Shown here one piece after another: positions 25,113 to 35,539 of a stretch of 64,000 bases of DNA. The notes beneath the pieces are model-generated. The model worked only from the letters and a program-made list of their open reading frames with translations. It searched no databases and was not told where the DNA came from. This stretch comes from Ampullaceana balthica (Eukaryota; Mollusca; Gastropoda; Lymnaeidae). The position numbers were made by a program, and so were the translations under genes. The DNA lies in assembly GCA_944989445.1 (NCBI GenBank), contig CALYLW010000137.1, positions 1,381,323 to 1,445,322 on the forward strand, read 5' to 3'. Numbering within the stretch: position 1 is the first letter of the stretch; each line of letters starts with the position of its first letter.

Positions 25113-25506
25113 AGGGGCCGTCCATAAAATACGTCCCGCTCCAGAAGGGGGGGGGGATGTAAGAAAGTGTGACCGTTTGTGACAGGGGGGAGGGGGGCGG
25201 CCATGTGTGACGTCACGGAGTTTTATATTAAAATTTAAATATTTTGTTAATTAAAAAAATTGTTCGAAAGTGTGACGTACTTTAGGGTGGAGGGGTCCAA
25301 GATTTTTGACAGGGGGGAGGGGGGTCAAAAATAGCGTGACTTACTTTATGGTGGAGGGGTCCAAGATTTTTGACAGTTTTGACAGGGGGGAGGGGGGTCA
25401 AAAATAGCGTGACTTACTTTATGGTGGAGGGGTCCAAGATTTTTGACAGTTTTGACAGGGGGGAGGGGGGTCAAAAATAGCGTGACTTACTTTATGGACG
25501 GCCCCT
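25113..25506. mobile_element. MITE with GGGGCCGTCCATAAA termini and internal direct repeats
   Basis: The left end AGGGGCCGTCCATAAA is the exact inverted complement of the right end TTTATGGACGGCCCCT. Inside, a block containing GTGGAGGGGTCCAAGATTTT, GACAGGGGGGAGGGGGGTC and AAAAATAGCGTGACTTAC repeats about three times. The element is 394 bp and noncoding. I cannot assign the superfamily safely. Confidence 0.85.
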
Positions 25507-26073
25507 CATGGTTTCCATAGTTTCTGCTGTTTTCATGATTTCAACCTAACTTGAATGGAGAATAAATCCAATGTCTCAAGGCGGTGACTGGTGAAGAGAA
25601 ACAGTGTGGCTGCAACGAGTAATTTCCACGCACGACTTAACGGGCGTTCTCCTAAGATAATCCCCGTCTCCACCAAAGGATCAGTCGGGGTTAAACCACC
25701 CTTGACCGAGCGTTCGGCGAGTTCGCATGGGACAAGTCTATCGGCTTACGTAAGACTCCGGTGAACAGGAAGCGGAAAGAGCTGTGCACGTGCAGCGTTA
25801 GCTCAGCAGCGTCACGTGTACCTCTACTGGCCGGCCGGCTGGCTGACTGGGTCTAAAAACGCCCATACATCTGTATAATATTGAATCGGACCCTCGTATA
25901 ACAGGGTCCTGACACTGGGACTGCTCTGTAAGCTGTGGCTCTTATACGAGTACAACAATGCCATTATATGTATAAGGACTCGCCTATATATTTTTGGACT
26001 TAGCTTCGTTCAAAGTTGTCACAGATGGAATACATGATACACAAAGAAATAGTGTTATCAGAACAACAATATT
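25507..26073. other. Unique CG-containing intronic sequence
   Basis: 25580-25860 is complex (TTCGGCGAGTTCGCATGG, GGCCGGCCGGCTGGC) and not repetitive. No exon recognised. Confidence 0.4.
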
Positions 26074-26289
26074 AGTTTTTCGTTATGAAGCCGTTGAAAG
26101 AATGGGGTTGTGTGTGGTGTGGGGGGGGGTTAAAAAGGGGGGGGGATTGAGGGTGAGGGGTGTTGAAAAAACCACGAGCTGTCGATTGGACGGGTTCTTC
26201 GCTGTCCTCTTCAATTTACCAAGTAAACTTTTCTCGGGCCGAGGCGCTGCGGCTTGAACGCGATAATGAACGCCAAATTGGTGTGCAAC
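26074..26289. repeat. Dispersed duplicate segment, copy 1
   Basis: Starting at TTTTTCGTTATGAAGCCG and ending with GAACGCGATAATGAACGCC and GTGTGCAAC, this segment is clearly homologous, in direct orientation, to 31411-31613. The shared core includes CACGAGCTGTCGATT and GACGGGTTCTTCGCTGTCC. Origin unknown. Confidence 0.85.
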
Positions 26290-26394
26290 CGGCATGCGTG
26301 TAGTTTGAAAAAGTCTTACAATAGTATCAATAAGATATACTGTATTGAGTTGAAATTTCTGGATTCAAATAGGTTCTTGAATAATACATTAAGT

Positions 26395-26560
26395 ATCTGA
26401 CCTTAGGATAGGCCTGAAAGCCTGTGACCATGCAGGTGTCTGACTTAGAGATAGGTCTCAGGACCTGTGACCAAGTATCTGACCTAGAGATAGGTCTCAG
26501 GACCTGCGACCAAGTATCTGACCTAGAGATAGGTCTCAGGACCAGTGACCAAGTGTTTGA
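26395..26560. repeat. About 39-bp tandem repeat, 4 copies
   Basis: Units share GTATCTGACCTAGAGATAGG and TCTCAGGACCTGTGACCAA, with the outer copies diverged. Confidence 0.88.
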
Positions 26561-27372
26561 TTTACAGACAAGTCTGCAGGGATTCTAAACACGTATCTGA
26601 CAATGAAAAAGAGGAAAGGAAAACAAAGTGGAGGAGAGAGAAAGAGATCGAGAGCAATAAAACACTGTTTATGAAATATCAATTACCCCCTACACCACTA
26701 TAACTCAACTCCGCATGAATTGTCCTGAAATTGAGTTCGAGAGAAATGAGGGGTGTGGTGGATGGGGGTTGGTGCGAGGGGGGGGGTGGCTTTGGACCAG
26801 ACAATAAACCATCTCACCATAACGGTCGCACTTTCGGCGTACAACTCCCCTATAGCTCTCGTACCAGTCTGTTGTACCGGACCGTCGTACCGTGACAAGC
26901 GTTGTTTACCGTGGGACCAGCACAAATGTCGGACACGTCGAACGTGCGATGATCTCTCCCCCTCCCCCGGCACTATTTTTCTCTAATGCCCATTAATCAA
27001 GTCCAGGAGACCCGGTTTGGAAAAAAAGGGGGGAGGGGGCGAGCGAGGGAGGAGAGATGGTGACCATATTCAATGTGTTTAATCTCTGGGCCCAGTCGGA
27101 GGTCCTGCACGGGCGCTGAGACCAGCGTGGACAAATGACCGTGACCAAGATTCACTCCCCGACATCCTCATCCACCACCTCGATCACTCCGCACAACCCT
27201 CACATCCGGCGACTAATTCACCCCAGACGTCTGACCTCTCAAATTAAGATTCCCGAGCAATTCTACTCAAAGATGAATATATTCAGCATACACCTTTAAA
27301 CAAGTAATACAAACTCGAAATCGTATTTAAATGCAATTTCCAACAAAGAATTTCCGAATTTTTTATTCAAGG
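26561..27372. other. Intronic sequence with CG-containing stretches
   Basis: 26740-27240 is complex and includes purine-rich runs. Nothing coding is recognised. Confidence 0.4.
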
Positions 27373-27377
27373 GAAAT

Positions 27378-27602
27378 CATTCTAGATTACATTAAAAGTC
27401 GATTCAAATCAGTAATTCTGAAAGTAAACAAAAAATGACGTCATACCCCCTCACACTACATCACACCAAGAATATGTCAATATAATGCGCACCACGCAAC
27501 AATCTAACATAAGCATTCACAAAGCGGGAAAAACCCATTAACTATCATTCTAGATTACATTAAAAGTCATTTCAAATCAATAATTATGAAAGTAAACAAA
27601 AC
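27378..27602. repeat. Pair of direct repeats flanking about 110 bp
   Basis: A segment of about 57 bp (TCATTCTAGATTACATTAAA, then AATTTGAAAGTAAAC-like sequence) occurs at 27378-27434 and again at 27545-27602. The spacer holds AATATAATGCGCACCACGC, which resembles the AATATAATACGCACCGCG motif of the 500-bp elements at 39791 and 42920. Confidence 0.75.
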
Positions 27603-29463
27603 AATTGCTATCTACAAATTGCTGCTAAAATTACGGGAGTCGAACGAAAAGAAATTTTTCAAAAAATTCCTTCTCCAACATTGTTCTAAATATTATTAGC
27701 TATCGTTTGGCGTTTGTTTCAACCCGATAGCTGTTTCGTTGGCGAGAAATTGACACAATACTGATATTTTTATTGTTTTATTTTCCAGGAAATCCAGTAA
27801 ACCTTTTGGGTATTTTTTTGGCCCTTGCACATCCTTGAGACCTCCTTAACATATTTGCAAAAGACCCGAACCCTTTTTCTGGTATGGTTCAGGAGGAGTT
27901 GCAGGATAAAGCGTTACAGACATTTCAAATATATCAGCGCAATTTTTCCCATGGGAAATTGCGTTTAAATTTTTTTTATTTCTCTTTAAGATTTATTTCA
28001 CTTGTGCATTCTATTTCCTTCGGTTCTTTGACTTTTTTCTTATTTGTAACTTCAGCTGTAACTTCCAATATTGGCGATTGTTATGTCTTCACTGACCAGA
28101 AAACCGTCTTATACATTATAAATGAGATTATCGTTATCGGACGAGCGATACATTTAAGAGAATCAACTCGATGTAATGAAATTCCAAGAGACAAGTGCAC
28201 CATCAAAGGGGAATGATCTAATTGTCACGGAGTATTCAAAAAAAAACACACAAAAAACAAACAAAAAAACAAACAAACAACATCTTATATCCCTGGTAGC
28301 ATCCCAGCATGAAACTTGCAGGACATTAAACCACGACAGATTATGAGAAATCACAGCTTTTAAAACAGTTTTTTCTTTTCCTTTTCAATGAACGTGTAAT
28401 TTAGAACGTGAACCAACTTGAACAACCCGTAAATTGACCGGCGACTACCAGCGTCTCTCAGCTCTCAACAACCGTCCCGATATTTTAATAGACCCTCCCG
28501 AGGTAACGGCGAGTTGGATGGCCGCGTGGCCTGGCCGTTGATTAATGAGGGTGTGCGATTAACGTGCACAAAGTTCACCGAAAAAGCAACACCCGCCCCC
28601 CCGGGCCGCGACAGCACCCCCTGTGAATTTCCCCGAGTCCTTTTAAAGATGGTGCCCCCCTGTTTTCTAGTTTTGCCCATCGCCTCACCTCCCAACACTC
28701 GTGATTTACTGATGCAGACGATCCACCACTTCGCCAAATGCCGTATTAACAGCCCTCGGTGTTGAATGAAGACGTTGGCTCACGCGGGGGGCGCATCTCC
28801 GCGACTCATTCACGCCACACAAAGCCTCGGCCACAGACAGACATCCGAGACCCCGAAAGGAGGGGGGGTACATCTCCCAGTGTCGGGGGCCCCCTGAAGC
28901 GAATCCCATCGTTGGAGCTCTTAGTTCGGCCCGGGATCTTTCACTGCGGAGAATTGCTTCAGACCCTAGCCCCCAAAAAGCTCGGCCGGCTGGAAAAGAC
29001 TCGGCCAAATTAAGCGTAAACTAAAATCTCGTTTGTCTCCATTCACCGTACGCCGGAGAGACCAGAGAGGACGAAATAGGTCACCTTAATGCTAGCTGCT
29101 GTCGTCTGCGGGCGGGTTGTAAAAGATACGAGTCCAGGCTTATGGCCTGTAACCAAAGGAAAACTGTTGACGTGGCGTTGAGTCAGTAGGTCCTTAATGG
29201 TCCGGGTGTTGGTCCGGAGTGGATCGTCACTTAGGAAGGGAAAGTAGCCCGAGTGGACCGCGATTAAAAGAGGTGACCGGAAATAACAGGAGGACGCTGG
29301 TGCAAGGGGTTCGATTGGTGCCCGTGAAAAGTATTGTGAGCCGTCTCTTGTGTCCAAAGGGGCAATAACAAAAAAATAAGACGGGGAATAACCCTCTGTT
29401 GGCCTGTACGTCATCGGCTACCAAACGTTGAGCATTGACCGTAGAAATATCTGCTTTAAATGG
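27603..29463. other. Intronic sequence with a long CG-rich unique island
   Basis: 27603-28430 is AT-rich with nothing recognised. 28440-29420 is compositionally distinct, CpG-containing and free of tandem repeats. Its open frames on both strands match no known domain. A regulatory role in Pax2/5/8 is possible but unproven. Confidence 0.45.
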
Positions 29464-30303
29464 ACAGCACATCACTAAGTACAAACATCACTAAGTACAA
29501 ACATCACTAAATACAAACATCACTAAGTACAAACATCACTAAATACAAACATCACTAAATACAAACATCACTAAATACAAACATCACTAAATGCAAACAT
29601 CACTAAGTACAAACATCACTAAATACAAACATCACTAAGTACAAACATCACTATGTACAAACATCACTAAATACAAACATCACTAAGTACAAACATCACT
29701 AAATACAAACATCACTAAGTACAAACATCACTAAATACAAACATCACTAAGTACAAACATCACTAAGTACAAACATCACTAAATACAAACATCACTAAAT
29801 ACAAACATCACTAAATACAAACATCACTAAATACAAACATCACTAAGTACAAACATCACTAAGTACAAACATCACTAAATACAAACATCACTAAATACAA
29901 ACATCACTAAATACAAACATCACTAAGTACAAACATCACTAAATACAAACATCACTAAATACAAACATCACTAAATACAAACATCACTAAGTACAAACAT
30001 CACTAAATACAAACATCACTAAATACAAACATCACTAAATACAAACATCACTAAATACAAACATCACTAAATACAAACATCACTAAATACAAACATCACT
30101 AAATACAAACATCACTAAATACAAACATCACTAAATACAAACATCACTAAGTACAAACATCACTAAATACAAACATCACTAAATACAAACATCATTAAAT
30201 GCAAACATCACTAAGTACAAACATCACTAAATACAAACATCACTAAATGCAAACATCACTAAATACAAACATCCCTAAGTACAAACATTCTCTAAATGCA
30301 AAA
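29464..30303. repeat. 16-bp tandem array, about 52 copies
   Basis: The unit ACAAACATCACTAAAT alternates with a G variant (CACTAAGTACAAAC). The array is long and very homogeneous; decay is limited to the last five units. Confidence 0.96.
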
Positions 30304-31410
30304 ATTACTAACGAAACATATTGAATGCTACATACAAAAAGCCTTTTGTTAAAGACGAGTACATGTAATATAAAAACAGAAAATTTCATTTACACCGCTA
30401 TAAAGGTGCTAAAAACCATGGAATGAATTAACTTGCATAATATTTTTTATATAAAGTTTGTTTCGGTCTTGCTTATATTTTTCATATGCCTTGTTCCACT
30501 GCGATTATCAAATCGCCGATTCAAACATAAATTCATTATTTATTTTTTTAAATTTATATTTTAAGTTCATTTTTAACGTTCCTTCAGAAATTCAAATCGC
30601 GGTTAAATTAAAATCTTTTTCTTAAAAAAATAGGCCAATAAGATTGGCGTTAAAGGTTCTTGTTTAATTTTTTTTTAATTTTAAATATTATGGTGCATTT
30701 CGTCAAAGGATTTTTAAAAATGTCTAAAATGGAAGTGAAAAACGAAACATGAAAAATGTAGAATTGAGTTCCGATTTCTTACAAGTGACGTGCAGTCAAA
30801 ATAGATGGGAAATTCATTAATTCAATGGAGCATAACGGCTACAGATGTCTGATGATTCAGAAAGTGTATGAGTGTGAGCGTATGAGTGGATGGGTGGGTG
30901 GGTTTGGAGAGAGTGGTATAAAACGGGGCGGGGGTTGGGGTGTGGGGGGGGCAGCGCTGGAAAAGTTAAGGTATCAGCTAGAATCCGGCGGATAAAAGGA
31001 TGATGATGGGTCTACCAAACAGAGGCCAGTTTCCGGTGGTGAGCCCGAGTTTGTCTCGGCTGCGGACAAGCCCCGCGCGCCTAATGACTCTTGCTTTATC
31101 GGTGTAATGTACCGTTTAACCGCGGCCGAGATCGGCAGTGTTGTCTGAGGCTTTGGGTGTGAGTGTGTGTGTATGTTCACCTCCTCGGCCATAGGAAGTG
31201 CAGTGAAGCTCGCTGGACGCTTGATAGATTAATTAATCCAATAATTAATTTTAGGGCCCGAGTTATTGCTCTTAGTTAACATCAAAACCTTTGTATGGCA
31301 CCCTCATCGTTAGGGGAGGTTTTCTTTTAAGGCTGGGTTTTTTTTATACCTCAAACCGCCCCCCCCCCTTTTCCTCACATTGTCTGTCACTCACTCTCTC
31401 CACCCGGTCT
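30304..31410. other. AT-rich then G-rich intronic sequence
   Basis: 30304-30830 is AT-rich. 30880-30960 has GGTGGGTGGG-type runs that could fold into quadruplexes. 30970-31200 is complex. No gene recognised. Confidence 0.4.
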
Positions 31411-31613
31411 ATTGTTTTTCGTTATGAAGCCGATGAAAGAATTCGTTGGGAATGGGGGAGGGGGGCGGATTGAGGGTGAGGGGTGTTGAAAAAATCACGA
31501 GCTGTCGATTTGACGGGTTCTTCGCTGTCCTCTTCAATTTACCAAGGACAATTTTCTCGGGCCGATGCGCCGCGGCTTGAACGCGATAATGAACGCCAAA
31601 TTCGTGTGCAACT
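31411..31613. repeat. Dispersed duplicate segment, copy 2
   Basis: Direct homologue of 26074-26289, differing by scattered substitutions and by shorter G-rich runs. The plus-strand reading RLERDNERQIRVQL near its end is shared in part with copy 1 but interrupted elsewhere, so no protein is claimed. Confidence 0.85.
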
Positions 31614-33030
31614 TGGTGAGAGTAGTTTATACGATATCAAGTGTTGGGGTCGGTGGGGATTGGGGGGGGGGAGGGGGGTGAGGCAACGCCAAGTTCATTA
31701 GTGGTCAGGAAATATTTGCGGTTAATGTTTTGAGCCCATACTTCTGAACCGGAACTCAAAGTTACGGGTCGTTCAGAAAGTCAAGAAATAAACGAAGCCT
31801 GATACGGGAAATGTGACTGGAGAATTAAAGAAAATCAACAACTTTAATAATTGATTTTATCATGTACTGCACGGAAAGTCCTTCGATTCCTATATGAACA
31901 GTTAGAGTGTGTGGAGTCAGTATTATCATTTTATTTTCCTGCTAAGTAAACGAAAAAGATTTTTTTTTATTTTAAATCCCGAATGTAAGTTGTATTGTTT
32001 TCATCTTCATCAGAGATCTGGCAACTACATTTAAATAGTTCTTGATTGCAGCAGAAATAGTAATGGGGAAGGGGGAGGGATGGGGGTGGAAATAAGGGTT
32101 ATTTACTATTAAGCTGAAAACAATGAAAACACGAAATTTGGACAAAAGTGGAGAACTGAGAGAAAATAAGCTTAATAAATCGAAATAGATGGGAAAATAA
32201 AATTTAAAATAATGCGAAAAATAAAATAAACAACAACAACAGACACATATATATATAAAACATGAAAGAACAAAAATTGCATCGAAAGAAAAAAATAGAG
32301 TGTGAGACATGGGGGGTGGGGGGGGTGGGGAAGTAATCTTCATCAGAACCAATTAAGCTGAAATGGATTAAAAAGATTAACTTAGTTTATTCCCCAACCC
32401 TCTTTAATCAATCAAATTTTTAGAGAAAGAAACGATGTAATTCAAACAAATTAAACGGAAAAAAAAACAGGCAAAATAGTTTCAGCGCTTACGCAAGTCA
32501 AACGCGGTGGACAAATGGAGTTAGAAATTTTTTAAAAGATTTTTTTAATTTGGGTGGAAAATGGCGGACGCAAAAGGAGAAAAATGGCGGTGAGAGATAA
32601 AAGAGCAGCGTCATATGTTGCCACGATTTGATCTTAACTGAGTATCAGACGCACCACAATGCAGTTTGTTTACAATGCTGGTGCACTCCAACAATTGAAT
32701 AAATTAACGGATTGCAACCCAACCTTCCATAGAAGGAAAAAAATAAAGGTGAGAGATTCTAAACGAGAACTGACGTCACAGCTTGTGCTTAAAAAAAAGA
32801 TAATTAGGTTGTTTTGTTTGAATAAATTTAAAAAGAAAAATTCGTTGTTAAAATCTTTTATTAAAAAAAAACAACTTAACACCCAACTATTTTAGAATTT
32901 TAAATCTAACTAGAAGAACTGCGTTAAAAGAGTTTTAAAGAGGTTTTTTTCTGTTTAGAACCAACATTGCGTCATAAGTAGGTCACGCACGGCAGCCAGT
33001 CCACAACAGGTTTTGGTTATGAACCAAAAT
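31614..33030. other. AT-rich intronic sequence
   Basis: Poly-A/T and G-run rich with no array or known element recognised. Predicted short frames are low in complexity. Confidence 0.45.
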
Positions 33031-33470
33031 TAAACAACACGTAAAAACAAAGCTTTTGACTATAAATCCCTACTTCTATATGAGACATAACTAAAATTAT
33101 TGATTATGTGCAATATCATATGCACTGCGCCACAAACATTTACAGACCGAAACAGACTGAACTTCCTTGCTGTAAACACGGGGATGGGGTCATCGATGGC
33201 TGAAGTGAACTCCAGTGACACGTGGATAGCAGGCGGCTACATAGAGTTACATAGATATAAACTAATAATGCATTAATTTAATTACGATACAATCGATCGA
33301 TCTGAAATTTTGAAACAATGCATTGTTATGTGACACGAGTCTATGTGCACAAATTTCAGCTCGATAGCATCAAGGAAAGTAGGTCATTTTTTACTTTTGT
33401 TTTTCTCTCCGACCGACCGCAAACCCAAGACAGAGAGACAAGGCGGTTAAGTTAATATAAGGGATTTAAA
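33031..33470 (+). mobile_element. Divergent copy of the 500-bp AAATCCTTTATATTAA element
   Basis: Left part TTTTGACTATAAATCC, middle ACAATCGATCGATCTGAAAT and AATTTCAGCTCGATAGC, and right end GTTAATATAAGGGATTTAAA correspond in order to the elements at 39791, 42920 and 43421. The central CGCACC repeats are largely lost. Confidence 0.75.
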
Positions 33471-33486
33471 AATCGGGTGGGCTGAA

Positions 33487-33636
33487 TAAATATCATTGAA
33501 TAAATATCATTGAATAAATATCATTGAATAAATATCACTTAATAAAATCACTGAATAAATATCACTGAATAAATATCACTAATAAATATCACTTAATAAA
33601 TATCACTTAATAAATATCACTTAATAAATATCACTG
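33487..33636. repeat. 14-bp tandem array, about 11 copies
   Basis: The unit TGAATAAATATCAT varies (CACTTAATAAATAT). It starts directly after the 500-bp element copy that ends at 33470. Confidence 0.92.
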
Positions 33637-34342
33637 AAGCTTTAAATAACTTAAACGGCGCTCATCCCAAACCTCTAAGTCAGGGCTTTGTACAGGTAAA
33701 GTGTTTGTATCTAATCAAAGTAAATAGTCACAAACACACACACACACAAACACACATTTGAAAAGAACATGACCGTTGTGTCATTTGACCTCTTCCACCC
33801 ACCAGACCGACTACGGCAATGGAGGGGGTAGGGGCGGGGGAAAGGTCACAGTGCACAAACCACAAGGGGGGTAAGAGTGTCGAATTCATTTAATGTTCGC
33901 ACCGATCTCGCGCGCGTCCGGCACTCATTAGCACGAAAACCCGGGGACCTGGTGCGAAGTGGTTGCTCCTTGTCATCAAACACGGCCTAGTCCTATCACA
34001 GCCAATTTGCTGACCCCAATGGAAAAACCAGTATTATGGGAGTGGGGGAGAGGAAGGAGCTTGGAAAACACGTGATTAAAGGGGCTTAAAGAGTTGGGAG
34101 AGGGGGGCCCGACACTAATTTGTGCGCACCATCCTTAATCTCCTGGACAGACGGAGCAAACCAGCGGGGCAATCAAGCCACTCAATTGTTGAGTAGTGTC
34201 TGAGTATTTGTCATCTTTCCCGGCAAGTCTTCGACTTTTCCGTATCGATAAAAATATTCAGGGTACCGACAAAAAACAAACACAAAATAATACATTTGGT
34301 AAGTGAGTTAAAAATTCAGGAAAACTAATATATATTTTTTTG
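33637..34342. other. Intronic sequence with CG-rich island
   Basis: 33780-34210 is complex and CpG-containing (CGATCTCGCGCGCGTCCGG) without tandem structure. A short CA tract lies at 33733-33754. No coding signal seen. Confidence 0.45.
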
Positions 34343-34746
34343 TAGGGCTGCGGAAATTAACGATTAAATAATCGATAAATCATGAATTTTTTTTAATCGA
34401 TTAAAATTAATTTGATCGATTAAAATTCGATAAAATTGTAAGAAAATATTTTTTTGCCCTCTAATTTATTAATAATTTAAATTTTTTTCTACTTACATAC
34501 TTTTCCCTCGTATTATTATTTATATATTTTCTTTCTTATTTCTTGCATAGCAGAACGAATTTCCTGTGCTACGTCACAAAATTTGGGTGCCATGGAATTT
34601 TCGCGACTTAACCAAATTCGCTAAATAATGAATCATAACTTAACGGGATCGATGTATGCTATTAAAAATATAAATAATTGAAATTAATCGATTAAATTTT
34701 TTTCACGATTAATCGAACACATTTTTTTAAACCAGTACCAGCCGAA
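34343..34746 (+). mobile_element. TAGGGCTG element (hAT-like, short type)
   Basis: It starts TAGGGCTGCGGAAATTAACG and ends near ACCAGTACCAGCC, the inverse of the TAGGGCTGGTACTG start at 3204. The interior has TTGCATAGCAGAACGAATTT and TACGTCACAAAATTTGGG, shared with 46974-47409 and, inverted, with 3204-3475. Noncoding. Confidence 0.8.
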
Positions 34747-34777
34747 GTGTTTAAAGAGTGTGGTTGACTTGGGGGAA

Positions 34778-34870
34778 ATAATAAAAATAATAATTATAAT
34801 TTGAGAACTTGTATAGCACAGCACCCCAGTTAGCAGAGGGGCTCACGGCGCTGCACATAATTATAGTAAT
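34778..34870 (-). mobile_element. CR1-like LINE 3-prime tail fragment
   Basis: In plus-strand sense TATAGCACAGCACCCCAG followed by GGGGCTCACGGCGCTGCAC is the inverse of the conserved CR1-type tail AAGCGCTGTGAGCCC...CAGCGCTATAAA seen intact at 51938-51985. The preceding AATAATAATTATAA fits the inverted simple-repeat tail. Confidence 0.65.
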
Positions 34871-35375
34871 ACGTATTTATAATTGAATTATTTAAATAAA
34901 AAAACTTCCTATTTAAATCACAACATATTGGTGCACCAAAGCTAGGTTTATCATTCAATGAGTTAATCCTATCTTTACAGACTTCGTCGTAAAGACGTCC
35001 AGTCAAATTTCTGTAAATTTAAGTAAAGGTCACGTTCAAAAAAAATATTTTAAAAAAAAGAAATAAATCAATTGATGTTTCTGACCAGGGCGTTATAGTT
35101 TACATAAGTGAAATGACATTTAAGAATGTGTGGTTCGTCATTACTTAGATCGGAAAACGTCATCTCATTACGCAATGTTACTATTTCTAGACAAGGTTTG
35201 CGTGAAAAAAGGCTTTTCAGCATAAATATAAAAGTAGCAATACGTTTGCATGATATTTTGTCTAACGCACTTGTAAACACATTTTTGTATTGGTTAAGTG
35301 TACTAAGCTGAACCGAATCAACGCAGAATTAACGCAGAATTGTAAAGGGGCTCACGTTTTATAGAACACTCAATC

Positions 35376-35539
35376 CAGGGGCGGATCAAGATTGCACGGG
35401 GCCCCGGGCTGCAATGCCACCTGGGCCCCAGTCCAGCCACCTTTGTAATACAATATAATAAGTTTGGAGCCCTTAAATCATTGGGGGGGGGGCTGGCTTT
35501 AGCCCATAATCAGAACACCCCCCCCTTAATCCGCCACAG
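35376..35539. mobile_element. Short MITE with CAGGGGCGGATCAAG termini
   Basis: The left end CAGGGGCGGATCAAG and right end CTTAATCCGCCACAG are imperfect inverted repeats around 164 bp of sequence rich in G and C runs. This type of end is common for short hAT-related elements, but I see no secure target-site duplication. Confidence 0.6.

Noticed and set aside
27884..28216. 110-codon plus-strand frame
   Set aside because: It is hydrophobic and T-rich, with no recognisable motif; probably chance.
29043..29414. 123-codon minus-strand frame in the CG-rich island
   Set aside because: Longer than expected by chance in AT-rich DNA, but the region is GC-rich, the residues match no family I know and no splice context is convincing.
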